From an uncultured Pirellula sp. (lineage in GTDB: Bacteria; Planctomycetota; Planctomycetia; Pirellulales; Pirellulaceae), in NCBI GenBank assembly GCA_903892355.1, contig CAITIE010000058.1, forward strand, positions 1 through 64,000: a stretch of 64,000 bases of DNA, read 5' to 3'. The position numbers and the translations under genes are program-made. Positions 36,001 to 44,565 of this stretch are shown piece after piece; the first letter of the stretch is position 1, and every line of letters begins with the position of its first letter. Below the pieces are notes generated by a model, which worked only from the letters and a program-made list of their open reading frames with translations, did no database searches and had not been told where the DNA came from.

Positions 36001-38371
36001 CGAAGGATACGTACGGGGGGTTCACGACCACGATGCTGCAAAAATATTGACAGGTCTCTTAATGGCCCGCCAATCGCTTGGCCTGCACGCCGCACCACCG
36101 CGTCTGAGAAGTATTAGCTGGTATTTGTGGAACCATCACGTCCCATCCAAAGATCGCTCGTCCATCGAGCAATGGATTCGGTCGCTATCCACCGTCGATA
36201 GACTCTTGCCAAACGGGATGCCCAATCACGAAAGTATCAACAAGGTAGCGCAGCAATTGCGAGCCTGCGACAGTCCTCTACGGCAACGCTTGCCGGTGTC
36301 TCAAGCGGCCGCTTTCCTGGTGTCGGTGTTGCGTGACACAGCCCCTACAAACCACCAGCCAGCATCCCCAGGCCGCCCTGGGTACAGGATTGCAAAACGC
36401 ACCAAGGAACTACTTCATGGCATGCAACACCACATGCCAGACGAGCGTTGGAATGGGTTGCTACAAACCATCCGTACTCATTTGAGCAATCCCGATGAAG
36501 CTTGGTCGGTGGCGATCAAAGCGGTGGATGCCTATTTCGAGAACCTAACTAAACATAACGCACAGCAGAATCCGCTCGATCCGAACACCGACTACCGAGA
36601 AGAACTCGCCTTAGCTTTAGTGTCGCTTCATTACCCGCACGATGCCGGAGAGGTTGATCCATCGCATCCGGCGATCCCAATCGTCACCGTCTTTGAACTC
36701 GCTGGCGATCACCCCAACATCGTCAATCGTGAATTGGCCGTCAATTTTCATCGCTTCATGAAACGACTGAGAACGCATGCGAAGCAAATCGTCCCGCGAT
36801 GGACGGAACTGCAAGCCGCAAAACGACGGCTTGTCGAGCAAGCGGAGCGCAAGATCAAAGCCCATGAGTTCAAAGCTCGGGTTCTCACGAGTTTTGTACG
36901 CAATCAGCTGATCGACGAAGTCTACTTGCCAAGGATCGGCGATAACTTTGCCAAGCAAATTGGCACGATGGGTGAAAACCAACGGACGGATCGGATGGGA
37001 TTGCTTCTTTTAGTGAGTCCACCTGGCTACGGAAAAACCACGTTGATGGAGTACGTCGCCAATCGTCTCGGATTGGTCTTTATCAAGGTGAATGGTCCCG
37101 CGTTAGGGCATGGGGTAACCTCGCTCGATCCCAGTGAAGCAACCAATGCTGCATCGCGCGAAGAGGTACAGCGCATCAACATGGCGCTCGAGATGGGTGA
37201 CAACGTCATGTTGTATCTGGATGACATCCAGCACTGCAATGTCGAGTTACTTCAAAAGTTCATTCCTCTCTGCGATGCGACTCGCCGGATCGAAGGCGTT
37301 TGGAACGGGCAGTCCAAGACCTACGACCTACGCGGTCGCAAGTTCGCGGTCGTGATGGCAGGGAACCCATACACCGAAACGGGGGAGCGGTTTCAGATTC
37401 CAGACATGCTCGCGAACCGAGCCGACGTGTACAACCTAGGTGAGATTGTCGGAAACAGCAGAGAATCCTTCGAGCAATCCTACCTCGAAAACTGTCTAAC
37501 CAGCAACCCGGTATTGCAACCGTTGGCGCGATGCTCCAATGCCGATCAGCGCACGGTGCTCCAAGCCGCGAAGCGGGGCATCATCGAAGGCCTGGAGTTG
37601 GAGAGCAATCTTTCGGCAGACGCAGTGCGCGAAATGATTGCGATTCTCACGAAGCTCCATCGAGTCCGCGATGTCGTTCTGATCATGAACCAAGCGTACA
37701 TCCATAGTGCGGCTCAAGCGGACGACTATCGGACCGAGCCACCTTTTAAACTCCAAGGAAGCTATCGGAACATGAATCGTATCGCCGAGAAAGTTGTCAC
37801 CGTGATGAACGACGACGAGCTGCAGCGATTGATTTTGACGTGTTACCAGCAAGATGCACAAACTCTTTCGCGCGATGGAGAATCGAACTTATTGAAGATG
37901 CGCGATTTACTGGGGATCCTTACCGAAGAGGAAACCAGTCGATGGAAATCGATCAAGAAAACCTTTGTCGAAAAGAGCCGGATGCGAGGCCTATCGGGCG
38001 ACGACTCCACATCGCAGTTCCTTACTTCCTTCCTCGGCATCCAAGACGGATTGGATTCGATCCGCGGTGCCGTCGAGGCCGCTTCCGCGCATCGCCAATC
38101 TGAGCCTACGATGCCTCAACTGGAATCGAAAGTGATCGTACAGCACGCGGTACCGCGCGTCATGACCGAATTGATTCGCAGTCAGTTCCAACTGCTCTAC
38201 GACGGATTGCGTCCCGTCCTCGAGGGTGTCTCCCAGCAAACCACGACGTCGGAGCGGCTTAACACCGCGATTCGAGAGCTGATGACCCGATACCATGCAA
38301 TGGAAGCCGCATCGCAAATTACCCCTGAACCGCCTGTTGATGAAACACAGGCCGATGGAACCAACCATTGA
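33089..38371 (+). CDS. 1760-residue AAA+ ATPase of the flotillin operon (DUF3686-like)
   Basis: The protein has a large N-terminal region (about 60-430) that resembles DUF3686, found in proteins usually labelled DNA repair ATPase. A helical coiled-coil region follows (about 460-870, e.g. RNETNTALERTDKESIELL), then a linker. The C-terminal AAA+ domain begins near 1295 with Walker A SPPGYGKT (Lys1316, Thr1317), Walker B MLYLDDIQ (Asp1378-Asp1379) and the sensor-1 region VVMAGNPYTETGE. The DNA-repair label is inherited annotation; nothing in the sequence shows nuclease or DNA-binding activity. Its operon mates are NfeD-like, flotillin and a small membrane protein, so a membrane-tethered remodelling ATPase is the better hypothesis. 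Confidence 0.85.
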   Translation: MTTNALASGTYEVLRNRLRESAGELRTRFAKLNAARAAVFGNVETRLLATTHVTTDHNCVPRDIFSTKQHVLLGYNVQFGLKTEIAPEDVLSIYRFDGEHAKQDSLNSILSSAFQRDFQELYRYYRNATFSRFVCNGPNLYMVFQIGKTTTSFKAFKWAVDGETLHYIDNRSESEVRQPPQHEFQWKRATRDHHRPGRHPHISIEDHVFVECVHGDLTIKVEDNTEDGLGIYREPVDSPDQTLDDAETLYAILGNLILLKIRPYQERDFRYLVFSTKRSTVERLDSIGQSCVLLPDDHGIIFPNGFVLQTGQSRLFDHKLNNLTFERMIRSPNGEDYLYLFVNQDAGAYLQLRYNLIRQEVDTPLLCHGQAFFENGHMLSMRAGETAQKHHAIQIWQTPFTGTDFRPTVQSDTLLFKIGNRDLVRGMAECQELLTLIDKDESYADLYADLGKRATNLLDSYFWLDREEAFQLSVPIEQIREAANAAVDEFEKVVRVRNETNTALERTDKESIELLKAFERTRFDKVEDFVQQLASIRAQRGKVIQLRELRYIDNDRVAGIETQMVEAAERLGVRCVQFLLDPASLTPYAKRIEALEAQIPKVESSSAAKKLEGQLSEIGADLELLIETVSQLKIEDLSQRTNIVDRIGNCLALLNRIRSSLKTRLRSLTTGELESDFASQSKLLDQAAVSGLDSSNSLEQVDSGLTRILLQIEELEGRYADSQELLLRLTEKRQALCDLFESKRQQLVEQQTQRANTLVAAANRILDGITSRSLRIESPTELLAYFASDLMVEKVRKIAGQLKELGDSVRRDDVLSRLKAISDDSIRQQRDRRELLSDGNSAIRLGQHSFSVNQQPIELTTVVRNDSLNLHLTGTQFFQPLTDPSLDAARDLWEQPLPSESKQVYRGEYLAYCLFHELTETPPRRRVGSATSPLAADFNAAPPILRSAEYLSLDASQKADWVRERMQSRYAEGYVRGVHDHDAAKILTGLLMARQSLGLHAAPPRLRSISWYLWNHHVPSKDRSSIEQWIRSLSTVDRLLPNGMPNHESINKVAQQLRACDSPLRQRLPVSQAAAFLVSVLRDTAPTNHQPASPGRPGYRIAKRTKELLHGMQHHMPDERWNGLLQTIRTHLSNPDEAWSVAIKAVDAYFENLTKHNAQQNPLDPNTDYREELALALVSLHYPHDAGEVDPSHPAIPIVTVFELAGDHPNIVNRELAVNFHRFMKRLRTHAKQIVPRWTELQAAKRRLVEQAERKIKAHEFKARVLTSFVRNQLIDEVYLPRIGDNFAKQIGTMGENQRTDRMGLLLLVSPPGYGKTTLMEYVANRLGLVFIKVNGPALGHGVTSLDPSEATNAASREEVQRINMALEMGDNVMLYLDDIQHCNVELLQKFIPLCDATRRIEGVWNGQSKTYDLRGRKFAVVMAGNPYTETGERFQIPDMLANRADVYNLGEIVGNSRESFEQSYLENCLTSNPVLQPLARCSNADQRTVLQAAKRGIIEGLELESNLSADAVREMIAILTKLHRVRDVVLIMNQAYIHSAAQADDYRTEPPFKLQGSYRNMNRIAEKVVTVMNDDELQRLILTCYQQDAQTLSRDGESNLLKMRDLLGILTEEETSRWKSIKKTFVEKSRMRGLSGDDSTSQFLTSFLGIQDGLDSIRGAVEAASAHRQSEPTMPQLESKVIVQHAVPRVMTELIRSQFQLLYDGLRPVLEGVSQQTTTSERLNTAIRELMTRYHAMEAASQITPEPPVDETQADGTNH

Positions 38372-38434
38372 TGATAAACTGCCGAGTTGCGGAGTCCATC
38401 TTTCAAATCACTGCCTAAAGGAGATGACAATTTC

Positions 38435-39172
38435 ATGGTTTCCAATTTGGTGATTCCGCCGAACTGGTCTTCATTTCCCGAGGAGTTTCGACAGCGACTC
38501 GGAAGCACGGTTGGACGTCAACGGCTCATGCAATCGGAAGGTAGCATCTTGATTGTTGCACATTGGGTGCCTGAACACGACGAGGCTGGACGCCGGGGGA
38601 TTCTGTTTTGGCGTGATGGGTCAGGGGAATGGCGAGCGAGCAACGGGGATCCTGGCAAAGGAGCGCTGGGCATGCATCTCAACCGCTATGCGAAGCGTCT
38701 CGATGAATATGAAAGCGCGGAGGCAAAAGCCGTTAAGGCCGACCAGTACCTTTCCCTGCTCGAAGGCTTGGCCCCCGTCGTTCGTTCCAGCCGCAACCTA
38801 CTGGAGACGCTGGAAGAAGCCAGGAAAGCGATCCCGGACGATCGAACCCTCATCGACCATCGAGATCGAGCGTACGATCTTTCGAGACAAGCTGACTTGC
38901 TCTACGAATCGGCCAAAAACGCGCTCGATGTGGCCGTTGTTCGTCGTGCCGACGAACAAGCGCAGACAAGTCAAAAGATGATGCTAGCGGCCCATCGATT
39001 GAATATCCTTGCCGCGTTGTTTTTTCCCTTCGCGACGCTGGGTGCGGTGTTCGGCACCACGCTCACCGACAACTGGACGTGGGCGCACTCCGCCATCCCG
39101 TTCTTGCTCTACATCCTCGTGGGTGGTCTCACAGGTCTGTTGCTGACACGATTTGTGTCCCGTCCCGGTTAG
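38435..39172 (+). CDS. Two-segment membrane protein ending the flotillin operon (CorA-like C-terminus)
   Basis: 245 residues from the ATG at 38435, chosen for the upstream AAGGAG at 38418-38423; an earlier in-frame start at 38387 is possible. A soluble N-terminal domain (VIPPNWSSFPEEFRQRLGS, then ILFWRDGSGEWRASNGDPGKG) leads into a helical region. Two C-terminal membrane segments follow (ILAALFFPFATLGAVFG and SAIPFLLYILVGGLTGLLLT). The HRLNILAALFFP-FGTTL pattern recalls the CorA ion-channel end, where GMN would be expected, but GMN is absent. I do not recognise the N-terminal domain. It begins 63 bp after the ATPase stop on the same strand and is probably its membrane partner. Confidence 0.75.
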   Translation: MVSNLVIPPNWSSFPEEFRQRLGSTVGRQRLMQSEGSILIVAHWVPEHDEAGRRGILFWRDGSGEWRASNGDPGKGALGMHLNRYAKRLDEYESAEAKAVKADQYLSLLEGLAPVVRSSRNLLETLEEARKAIPDDRTLIDHRDRAYDLSRQADLLYESAKNALDVAVVRRADEQAQTSQKMMLAAHRLNILAALFFPFATLGAVFGTTLTDNWTWAHSAIPFLLYILVGGLTGLLLTRFVSRPG

Positions 39173-39684
39173 CTCGGGGATTTTGGGATGGGCGGCGAAG
39201 GGTGCGTAAACGAGGCTCTTGACTCTTTGCAACAGGTCGCGCTCTCCGTTTTCCTGATCGAACTCGAAATTGCCCAAGGGCGATCGCAGTGATTCTTAAT
39301 TTCGGTAATGTCTGATTTTTAGCGTCATGGATGGAGGGGCGCGGCACCTAGAACCTTGGCTGGCGGTTGTTGTGCAGCTGTGGCGAATCACTTTGGATTC
39401 GCCGAGCATCCACGGCATGCCCCTTCGAGTTGTTGCATGTCGGTCCCCATGAGAGCCTCCACTCTGCTTAGGAAGTGTTAGGAACGCGATGCCCAAAGCA
39501 ATCTGGTATCATTTGGTCAACGGATCGGCGATCCTGACGGCTTTGCACCAACAAATGGGTAGCACGTCGGCCATTTCTAGGGCACCAACATACCGCCGCT
39601 ACAATCCCTGGAACGGCAATAGCCTGATCGCGACGCACGACTGATGGTATTGCAAGCAAACTGTAACCACGGCACAACCACCAA
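39173..39684. other. 512-bp stretch without a credible gene
   Basis: Open frames here are short, on both strands and without recognisable motifs. A perfect 8-bp inverted repeat (GGCGAATC-6 nt-GATTCGCC) lies at 39382-39403; no T-tract follows. The region should contain the end of the flotillin operon transcript and the promoter of the ketosynthase operon starting at 39685. Confidence 0.5.
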
Positions 39685-40542
39685 ATGATGAGACGATTTC
39701 CCCACATCCCCGATCCGATCAACGATCTCTTTGACAAAGAGAAGTATCGTTGGGATTACATCTACTTAAGACCGATCATCATTTTCGTCTACTTCTTTTA
39801 TAGATGCCTAGTGTTTCCATTGAAATTCCTGGTACATCGCTTCACGTTGGGCTGTGAAGGATATCTCGTCGATCGAACGTTGTCTTTCGGGATGAAGTAT
39901 CTCGCACGAACCGAAGCGGTTGAGTTGCTCGTTCGCCATATACAGATCGAACCATTGATCTACCGGCACTTGCTATCGACGTGCGCTCACACTCCCGAAA
40001 GTCCTCCACCGAGATTTAATGGGATCGACGCTAATTTCGATGTCGACTGTATACGCGATGTGTACCGCAACAATATGACTATCGGGCACGATCAACTCTC
40101 CTACGAGTTTGGCGACCGATTTGAAAAGCATTGTTTTCTGGAAAATCTATCACAAATCCGAGAGCGAGTTCCCCAAGACCATAATCAATTCAGCAAGAAG
40201 GCAATTGACGAAAATCGCCGGTATTCATTCCAATTATTGGGTCCAACTAATGTTTCGATCATGATTGTCTTCGTGATCACTATCTTTGCCGACCTAAGGA
40301 CTGCGATGAGGGCATTGAACTCGTTCGGCTCCGATTCGATCGTCTTATGGTGCCTGAAGCATATTTATGCCAACAACACCGAGGCGTTGGTAGACCTCGA
40401 TTTTTTCATGCAGTCAGAAACAAACAGGGGACATTTCGGTAGCAGCCCATTTTTCTCCAACCCCAATCAGTATCTCTACTACCACATTGTGTTCGATGAA
40501 TGTGTCTACGACATGCTTAGGACCATCAAACCCCGCCAATAG
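39685..40542 (+). CDS. Unrecognised membrane-associated protein, first gene of ketosynthase operon
   Basis: 285 residues. There is a hydrophobic stretch near the N-terminus (about 25-52, YLRPIIIFVYFFYRCLVF) and a second near residues 193-207 (SIMIVFVITIFADL). Between them lies a polar region rich in Asp, His and Glu (NNMTIGHDQLSYEFGDRFEK, then HNQFSKKAIDENRRYS). I do not recognise the family. A short gap (68 bp) separates it from the FabH-like gene. The charged patch between hydrophobic stretches is compatible with a membrane-associated oxidoreductase or acyltransferase, but no known catalytic motif can be claimed. Confidence 0.75.
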   Translation: MMRRFPHIPDPINDLFDKEKYRWDYIYLRPIIIFVYFFYRCLVFPLKFLVHRFTLGCEGYLVDRTLSFGMKYLARTEAVELLVRHIQIEPLIYRHLLSTCAHTPESPPPRFNGIDANFDVDCIRDVYRNNMTIGHDQLSYEFGDRFEKHCFLENLSQIRERVPQDHNQFSKKAIDENRRYSFQLLGPTNVSIMIVFVITIFADLRTAMRALNSFGSDSIVLWCLKHIYANNTEALVDLDFFMQSETNRGHFGSSPFFSNPNQYLYYHIVFDECVYDMLRTIKPRQ

Positions 40543-40610
40543 TATTCGCATGAAATTTCCACCTGTTAGCACTCAATCCTGAACCAAATACGAAATCCAA
40601 GGGTATCAGA

Positions 40611-41717
40611 ATGTCCACCTTCATAACGGGTACCGGATCATTTTTACCTGGTCCACCGATAGACAACAACTCGATCGAGAAATACTTAGGAATCATCGAA
40701 GGGGAGCAATCGGTGAGACGTCAAGTTCTTGGCGTGAATGGGATACGTACGCGTCACTACGCTTTGGATACGGACCAGAACGAAACGTTCGACGTTTACC
40801 AGCTTGGAGTTTTGGCTGCTCAAAACTGCTTGAAGGGCTCAGCGTCAATCGCTCCGATCAGTTATCTCTCGGCAGGAACAACCCATGCTCCCTATTCCGG
40901 ACCTGGAATTGCTTCGATTGTGCATTCGCAACTTGCACAACAAGGAATCTTACTGGAGCCAGTCGAGGTGAATTCGAACTCGGGGATTTGCACGTCGTCG
41001 GCGACTGGCGTGATCAATGCATTTCGGGCTATTCAGTCCGGCGTTCATCAGTCGGCGCTATGCATCGGCGCTGAGCAATCGACCCAAGCACTTAAGTCCA
41101 CGGCTTTTCGCATCATCAAAGATACCGAAACTATGGAACGGGATCTGAAGAGGTCACAGTGGTTCATGTCGGTGTTTCTCAGGTTCATGCTCTCCGATGG
41201 AGCAGGCGCCTGGCTTCTTGAGTCCCAAGCTCGAGAGGATCGCACGTGCTTTAAAATCAACTGGACTTTTTCACGCTCTTATGCCTCTGAAGCGCCGTTG
41301 TGCATGCACTATGACAATCGTTCTGCCCGTCTGAGCCAGGATGTTGATATCCTATCGAAGCACTTGTTCGTCTTTGCGAGAAGGTTCGTTACGGAATGCT
41401 TCGAGATGCACCAGGAGAAGCTTGACAACTATCAGATTATCCTTCCACACCTGTCGTCATATTTCTTCCAAAGAAAAATGGAGCGATTGTTAACGCAGCT
41501 GTGTGGTGACAAGGGTACTCAACCTAGTACGTGGACGAATCTAGCCACGGCAGGCAACACTGGTGCTGCGAGTATTTTCGTGATGCTGGACCAATTCGTT
41601 CGTACACAGCAATCGAAGGCTGGCGATCGTTTGCTATTGTTCATACCCGAATCCGGTCAATTCAACTTCGTCATGATTAGCCTTACGCAAGTTAATAGCA
41701 TCCAACCTACCGACTAA
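40611..41717 (+). CDS. FabH-like ketosynthase (KAS III family)
   Basis: 368 residues with the thiolase-fold triad of KAS III: Cys127 in SNSGICTSSATG, His280 in IILPHLSSYF and Asn316 in LATAGNTGAASIF. KAS III enzymes join an acyl-CoA or acyl group to malonyl-ACP; relatives outside fatty-acid synthesis make quinolones, olefins or other small products. The usual housekeeping fab genes are absent here, and the sequence around Cys127 is diverged, so a specialised role is more likely than primary fatty-acid initiation. It stands between an unknown membrane-associated protein and a flavin monooxygenase 5 bp downstream. Confidence 0.88.
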   Translation: MSTFITGTGSFLPGPPIDNNSIEKYLGIIEGEQSVRRQVLGVNGIRTRHYALDTDQNETFDVYQLGVLAAQNCLKGSASIAPISYLSAGTTHAPYSGPGIASIVHSQLAQQGILLEPVEVNSNSGICTSSATGVINAFRAIQSGVHQSALCIGAEQSTQALKSTAFRIIKDTETMERDLKRSQWFMSVFLRFMLSDGAGAWLLESQAREDRTCFKINWTFSRSYASEAPLCMHYDNRSARLSQDVDILSKHLFVFARRFVTECFEMHQEKLDNYQIILPHLSSYFFQRKMERLLTQLCGDKGTQPSTWTNLATAGNTGAASIFVMLDQFVRTQQSKAGDRLLLFIPESGQFNFVMISLTQVNSIQPTD

Positions 41718-41722
41718 TACCT

Positions 41723-43363
41723 ATGTCAAAGAAACTTGTCATCGTTGGATGCGGCAGCAGCGGCCTGATTACGCTCAAGTACGCATTGGACGAACTTCGC
41801 GATTGGGAGATCATTGCGTATGAGGCCTCCAGTAAGATCACAGGATGTTGGGGAAGGCCCCCAAGTGGTTTTGTCTCGACATCAACAAAGTACACGACAC
41901 AATTCGCCTGTTATCCCTTGTACGACGCCGGCGTCCGTCGAGACCTTTCGTCGGCATCTCCGTCTTTTCAATATCCAGAGTTTTTCTGCGACGGGGAATA
42001 CGGCGAATACCTCGAGAAATTCGCGAACCACTTCGGCCTCAAGAAGTTCATCTGTCTGAACACGAAGGTTTCGCAACTTCGAAGGAACAGCGATGGGAGG
42101 TGGGATTTGCAATTGTCGCATGTATCTCCGCCCGACGTTCGACGCGATCAAGGGAGCACGGAAGAATCGATTGTTTGTGATGCAGTAGTCATCTGCACGG
42201 GTTTAGCCGACGCGCCGAAACCGCTCAAGGCGGAAGCGAAAGTCTTGACTCGACTTGATTTTGGAGACTCAATCCGAAATCAAAAAGTTGTCGTAGTAGG
42301 AGGGGGGGAATCTGCAGTGGATGTTGCTCGAAGATTGGCGGGCCCATCGCTCAACAACCAAGTGTGGCTTTCTGTCCGTACGGGAATTCGGGTCAGCCCG
42401 AGATACCATCCGATTCGTGGCGTCCCCTCAGACTTTCTTCGCAATCGATTGCTCTTATCGTTTGACGCTGGGCTACGAAATGTTGTTGGTCAACGGTTCG
42501 TCGAGTATCGAATGCGTTGTCGCAAGGTACTGCAGCGGTTATTCCCAGCCAATCAAAAACTTCGCAGTTCCACACATGAAGTGAACCAGCATGTCCGTGA
42601 CCGATGGGCCTTGCGTTTGACAGAGTCCGCAAAGGACAGCCTCTTCAACATGTACCACAACAAAAGCGACGACTTTCTTGGGGATGTCGCGGAGGGCCGA
42701 ATCCGTATTATCGGAGGAAATAGCGACCCTTCGTACCGAAGGTTCTACGCGTTCGGATCTAGCGACGTAATGAATATTGATCCAGACTTGATCGTGCCAG
42801 CAATCGGATACGCATCGCAGCTAAAGGCATTGACCAACGATGAAATTGCCTTTCGGGATTTCTATTTGGGTATTCGACATATCGAGTATGCCAGCCTATT
42901 CCTCGTTGGGATGACACGCCCCATCATTGGAAACATTCCATCCATTAGTGAGATGCAGGCTCGTTATATCGTTTTCCATTTAGCCAAACAACCTGCGGAT
43001 ACTTCAGTTATCAAAAAGATCCATCATCGCAATCGCATCGAATTGGAACGCCGTTTTGCAAACCTAGACACCACCAACGTCTATCCAGTTGAAATGTTTC
43101 CTTACTGCGATCAACTCGCACGTGAGATGGGGTGTTTTCCAAGCTTGCGAAAACTTCGATCACCAATCCAATACATCCGGACAGCGTTAAGCCCAGCCAC
43201 CACAATGCACTACTTTAACGATAGGGAGATGCCAAGCAATTCCTCGCCCATCTTCAGCCCGTTGCTCATAACGCTCCTACTGCTCCTCTTGAAGCCGTTG
43301 GACGTGGTGGTTCGAGCATGTCGACATTGTTCGAAAATTTCTCAAATCCGGTTGAAGCGTTGA
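41723..43363 (+). CDS. Flavin-containing monooxygenase-like protein with C-terminal membrane anchor
   Basis: 546 residues with two dinucleotide-binding loops: FAD at GCGSSG (9-14) and NADPH at GGGESAVDVARRL starting near 193. CTG at 158-160 and a late IVPAIGYAS match the ATG-type motif of class B flavoprotein monooxygenases. Such enzymes use NADPH and O2 to oxygenate ketones, amines or thiols. Near the C-terminus FSPLLITLLLLLLKPLDVVV forms a membrane anchor, unusual for bacterial members. Starting 5 bp after the ketosynthase stop, it is almost certainly translationally coupled. An oxidation of the ketosynthase product at the membrane is a reasonable inference. Confidence 0.85.
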   Translation: MSKKLVIVGCGSSGLITLKYALDELRDWEIIAYEASSKITGCWGRPPSGFVSTSTKYTTQFACYPLYDAGVRRDLSSASPSFQYPEFFCDGEYGEYLEKFANHFGLKKFICLNTKVSQLRRNSDGRWDLQLSHVSPPDVRRDQGSTEESIVCDAVVICTGLADAPKPLKAEAKVLTRLDFGDSIRNQKVVVVGGGESAVDVARRLAGPSLNNQVWLSVRTGIRVSPRYHPIRGVPSDFLRNRLLLSFDAGLRNVVGQRFVEYRMRCRKVLQRLFPANQKLRSSTHEVNQHVRDRWALRLTESAKDSLFNMYHNKSDDFLGDVAEGRIRIIGGNSDPSYRRFYAFGSSDVMNIDPDLIVPAIGYASQLKALTNDEIAFRDFYLGIRHIEYASLFLVGMTRPIIGNIPSISEMQARYIVFHLAKQPADTSVIKKIHHRNRIELERRFANLDTTNVYPVEMFPYCDQLAREMGCFPSLRKLRSPIQYIRTALSPATTMHYFNDREMPSNSSPIFSPLLITLLLLLLKPLDVVVRACRHCSKISQIRLKR

Positions 43364-43434
43364 GCGAAGCTTTGGTACTAACGTTTAGCCATGTCTTTTG
43401 GGATAACGATGCTCGTGCGTACAACTATATGATT

Positions 43435-44451
43435 TCATTCCGCCACGTTGAGCCATTCCGCAACCTGTTCTGCAAAATAAGTCAAGATGCAGCTTGCTCC
43501 GGCGCGGCGGAATGCCATCATGCTTTCGAGCACGCATTCTTTTTCGTTTAGAGCACCGGCGCTAGACGCCATCTTGAGCATCGCATACTCGCCGGATACT
43601 TGATAGACCGCCACTGGGATCGAGAACGAATCGTGCAATCGGCGGACAATATCCAGGTATGGCATGCCAGGTTTCACCATCACGATATCAGCACCTTCTT
43701 GAATATCGAGAGCAACTTCTCGGATCGCTTCGTCGGTGTTGGCTGGATTCATCTGGTACGTTTTCTTCGAGGCACCACCTAGGTTTTTTGCGGACCCGAC
43801 GGCATCTCGGAATGGTCCGTAAAAGGCCGAGGCGTATTTCGCAGCGTAACTCATGATGGTTACGTGCTGAAACCCTGCGTCATCGAGCGCCTTGCGAATC
43901 GCGCCGATGCGTCCATCCATCATGTCCGATGGTGCAATTACCGTCGCCCCTGCGCGGGCTTGGTTGATCGCTTGTTCGCATAAGATACTGACCGTCTCGT
44001 CATTTGCGACGTAGTTGTCGATGATGACTCCGTCATGACCGTGCGAGGTGTATGGATCGAGAGCAACGTCGCAAACGATGCCCAGTTTGTCGCCACATCG
44101 CTCGCGGATGGCTCGCGTTGCACGGCAGATCAAATTCTCAGAATCGATGGCATGCCGACCATCTTCGGATTTTAAGCCCGGTGGTGTGACCGGGAAAATC
44201 GCAATCCCGCCGATCCCGAGCGATGCTGCTCGTTCCGCAGCTTCGGCTGCTAAGTCAACGCTCATGCGTTCGACCCCAGGCATGGTTTTGATCGGCTCGG
44301 TGGACCCTTTGCCATCGATTACAAAGATCGGCCAAATGAGATTGGCGGACGAAAGGTGGGTCTCTTGGACCATTTGCCTCACCCAATCCCATCGCCTTAA
44401 TCGTCGAAGTCGGGTCGCGGGGAAAGAGCCGAATGAAGACAATGGTTGCAT
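43435..44451 (-). CDS. hemB: Delta-aminolevulinic acid dehydratase (porphobilinogen synthase)
   Basis: 338 residues, normal for HemB, which condenses two molecules of 5-aminolevulinate into porphobilinogen in haem synthesis. The metal/substrate loop reads VALDPYTSHGHDG, lacking the three cysteines of zinc-type enzymes, so it belongs to the Mg/K-dependent type. The Schiff-base lysines are in MSYAAKYASAFYGPFRDA and IVMVKPGMPYLD. It faces the ketosynthase operon tail-to-tail and the DUF1080 gene head-to-head. Standalone gene. Confidence 0.97.
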   Translation of the reverse strand: MQPLSSFGSFPATRLRRLRRWDWVRQMVQETHLSSANLIWPIFVIDGKGSTEPIKTMPGVERMSVDLAAEAAERAASLGIGGIAIFPVTPPGLKSEDGRHAIDSENLICRATRAIRERCGDKLGIVCDVALDPYTSHGHDGVIIDNYVANDETVSILCEQAINQARAGATVIAPSDMMDGRIGAIRKALDDAGFQHVTIMSYAAKYASAFYGPFRDAVGSAKNLGGASKKTYQMNPANTDEAIREVALDIQEGADIVMVKPGMPYLDIVRRLHDSFSIPVAVYQVSGEYAMLKMASSAGALNEKECVLESMMAFRRAGASCILTYFAEQVAEWLNVAE

Positions 44452-44565
44452 GGGCTGGGACCAAGGTAGCGAGGGAAAGAGCCGGACGGTAAACTAGGAG
44501 TCAGGGCGACCGCCCTCAGACCCGACGCTATTTTAGCTCAATTCCTTCCAATCCGAGAGGCACCT

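Noticed and set aside
43318-43551. Small 77-codon frame overlapping the end of the monooxygenase and of hemB
   Set aside because: Overlaps both well-supported genes and has no recognisable sequence.
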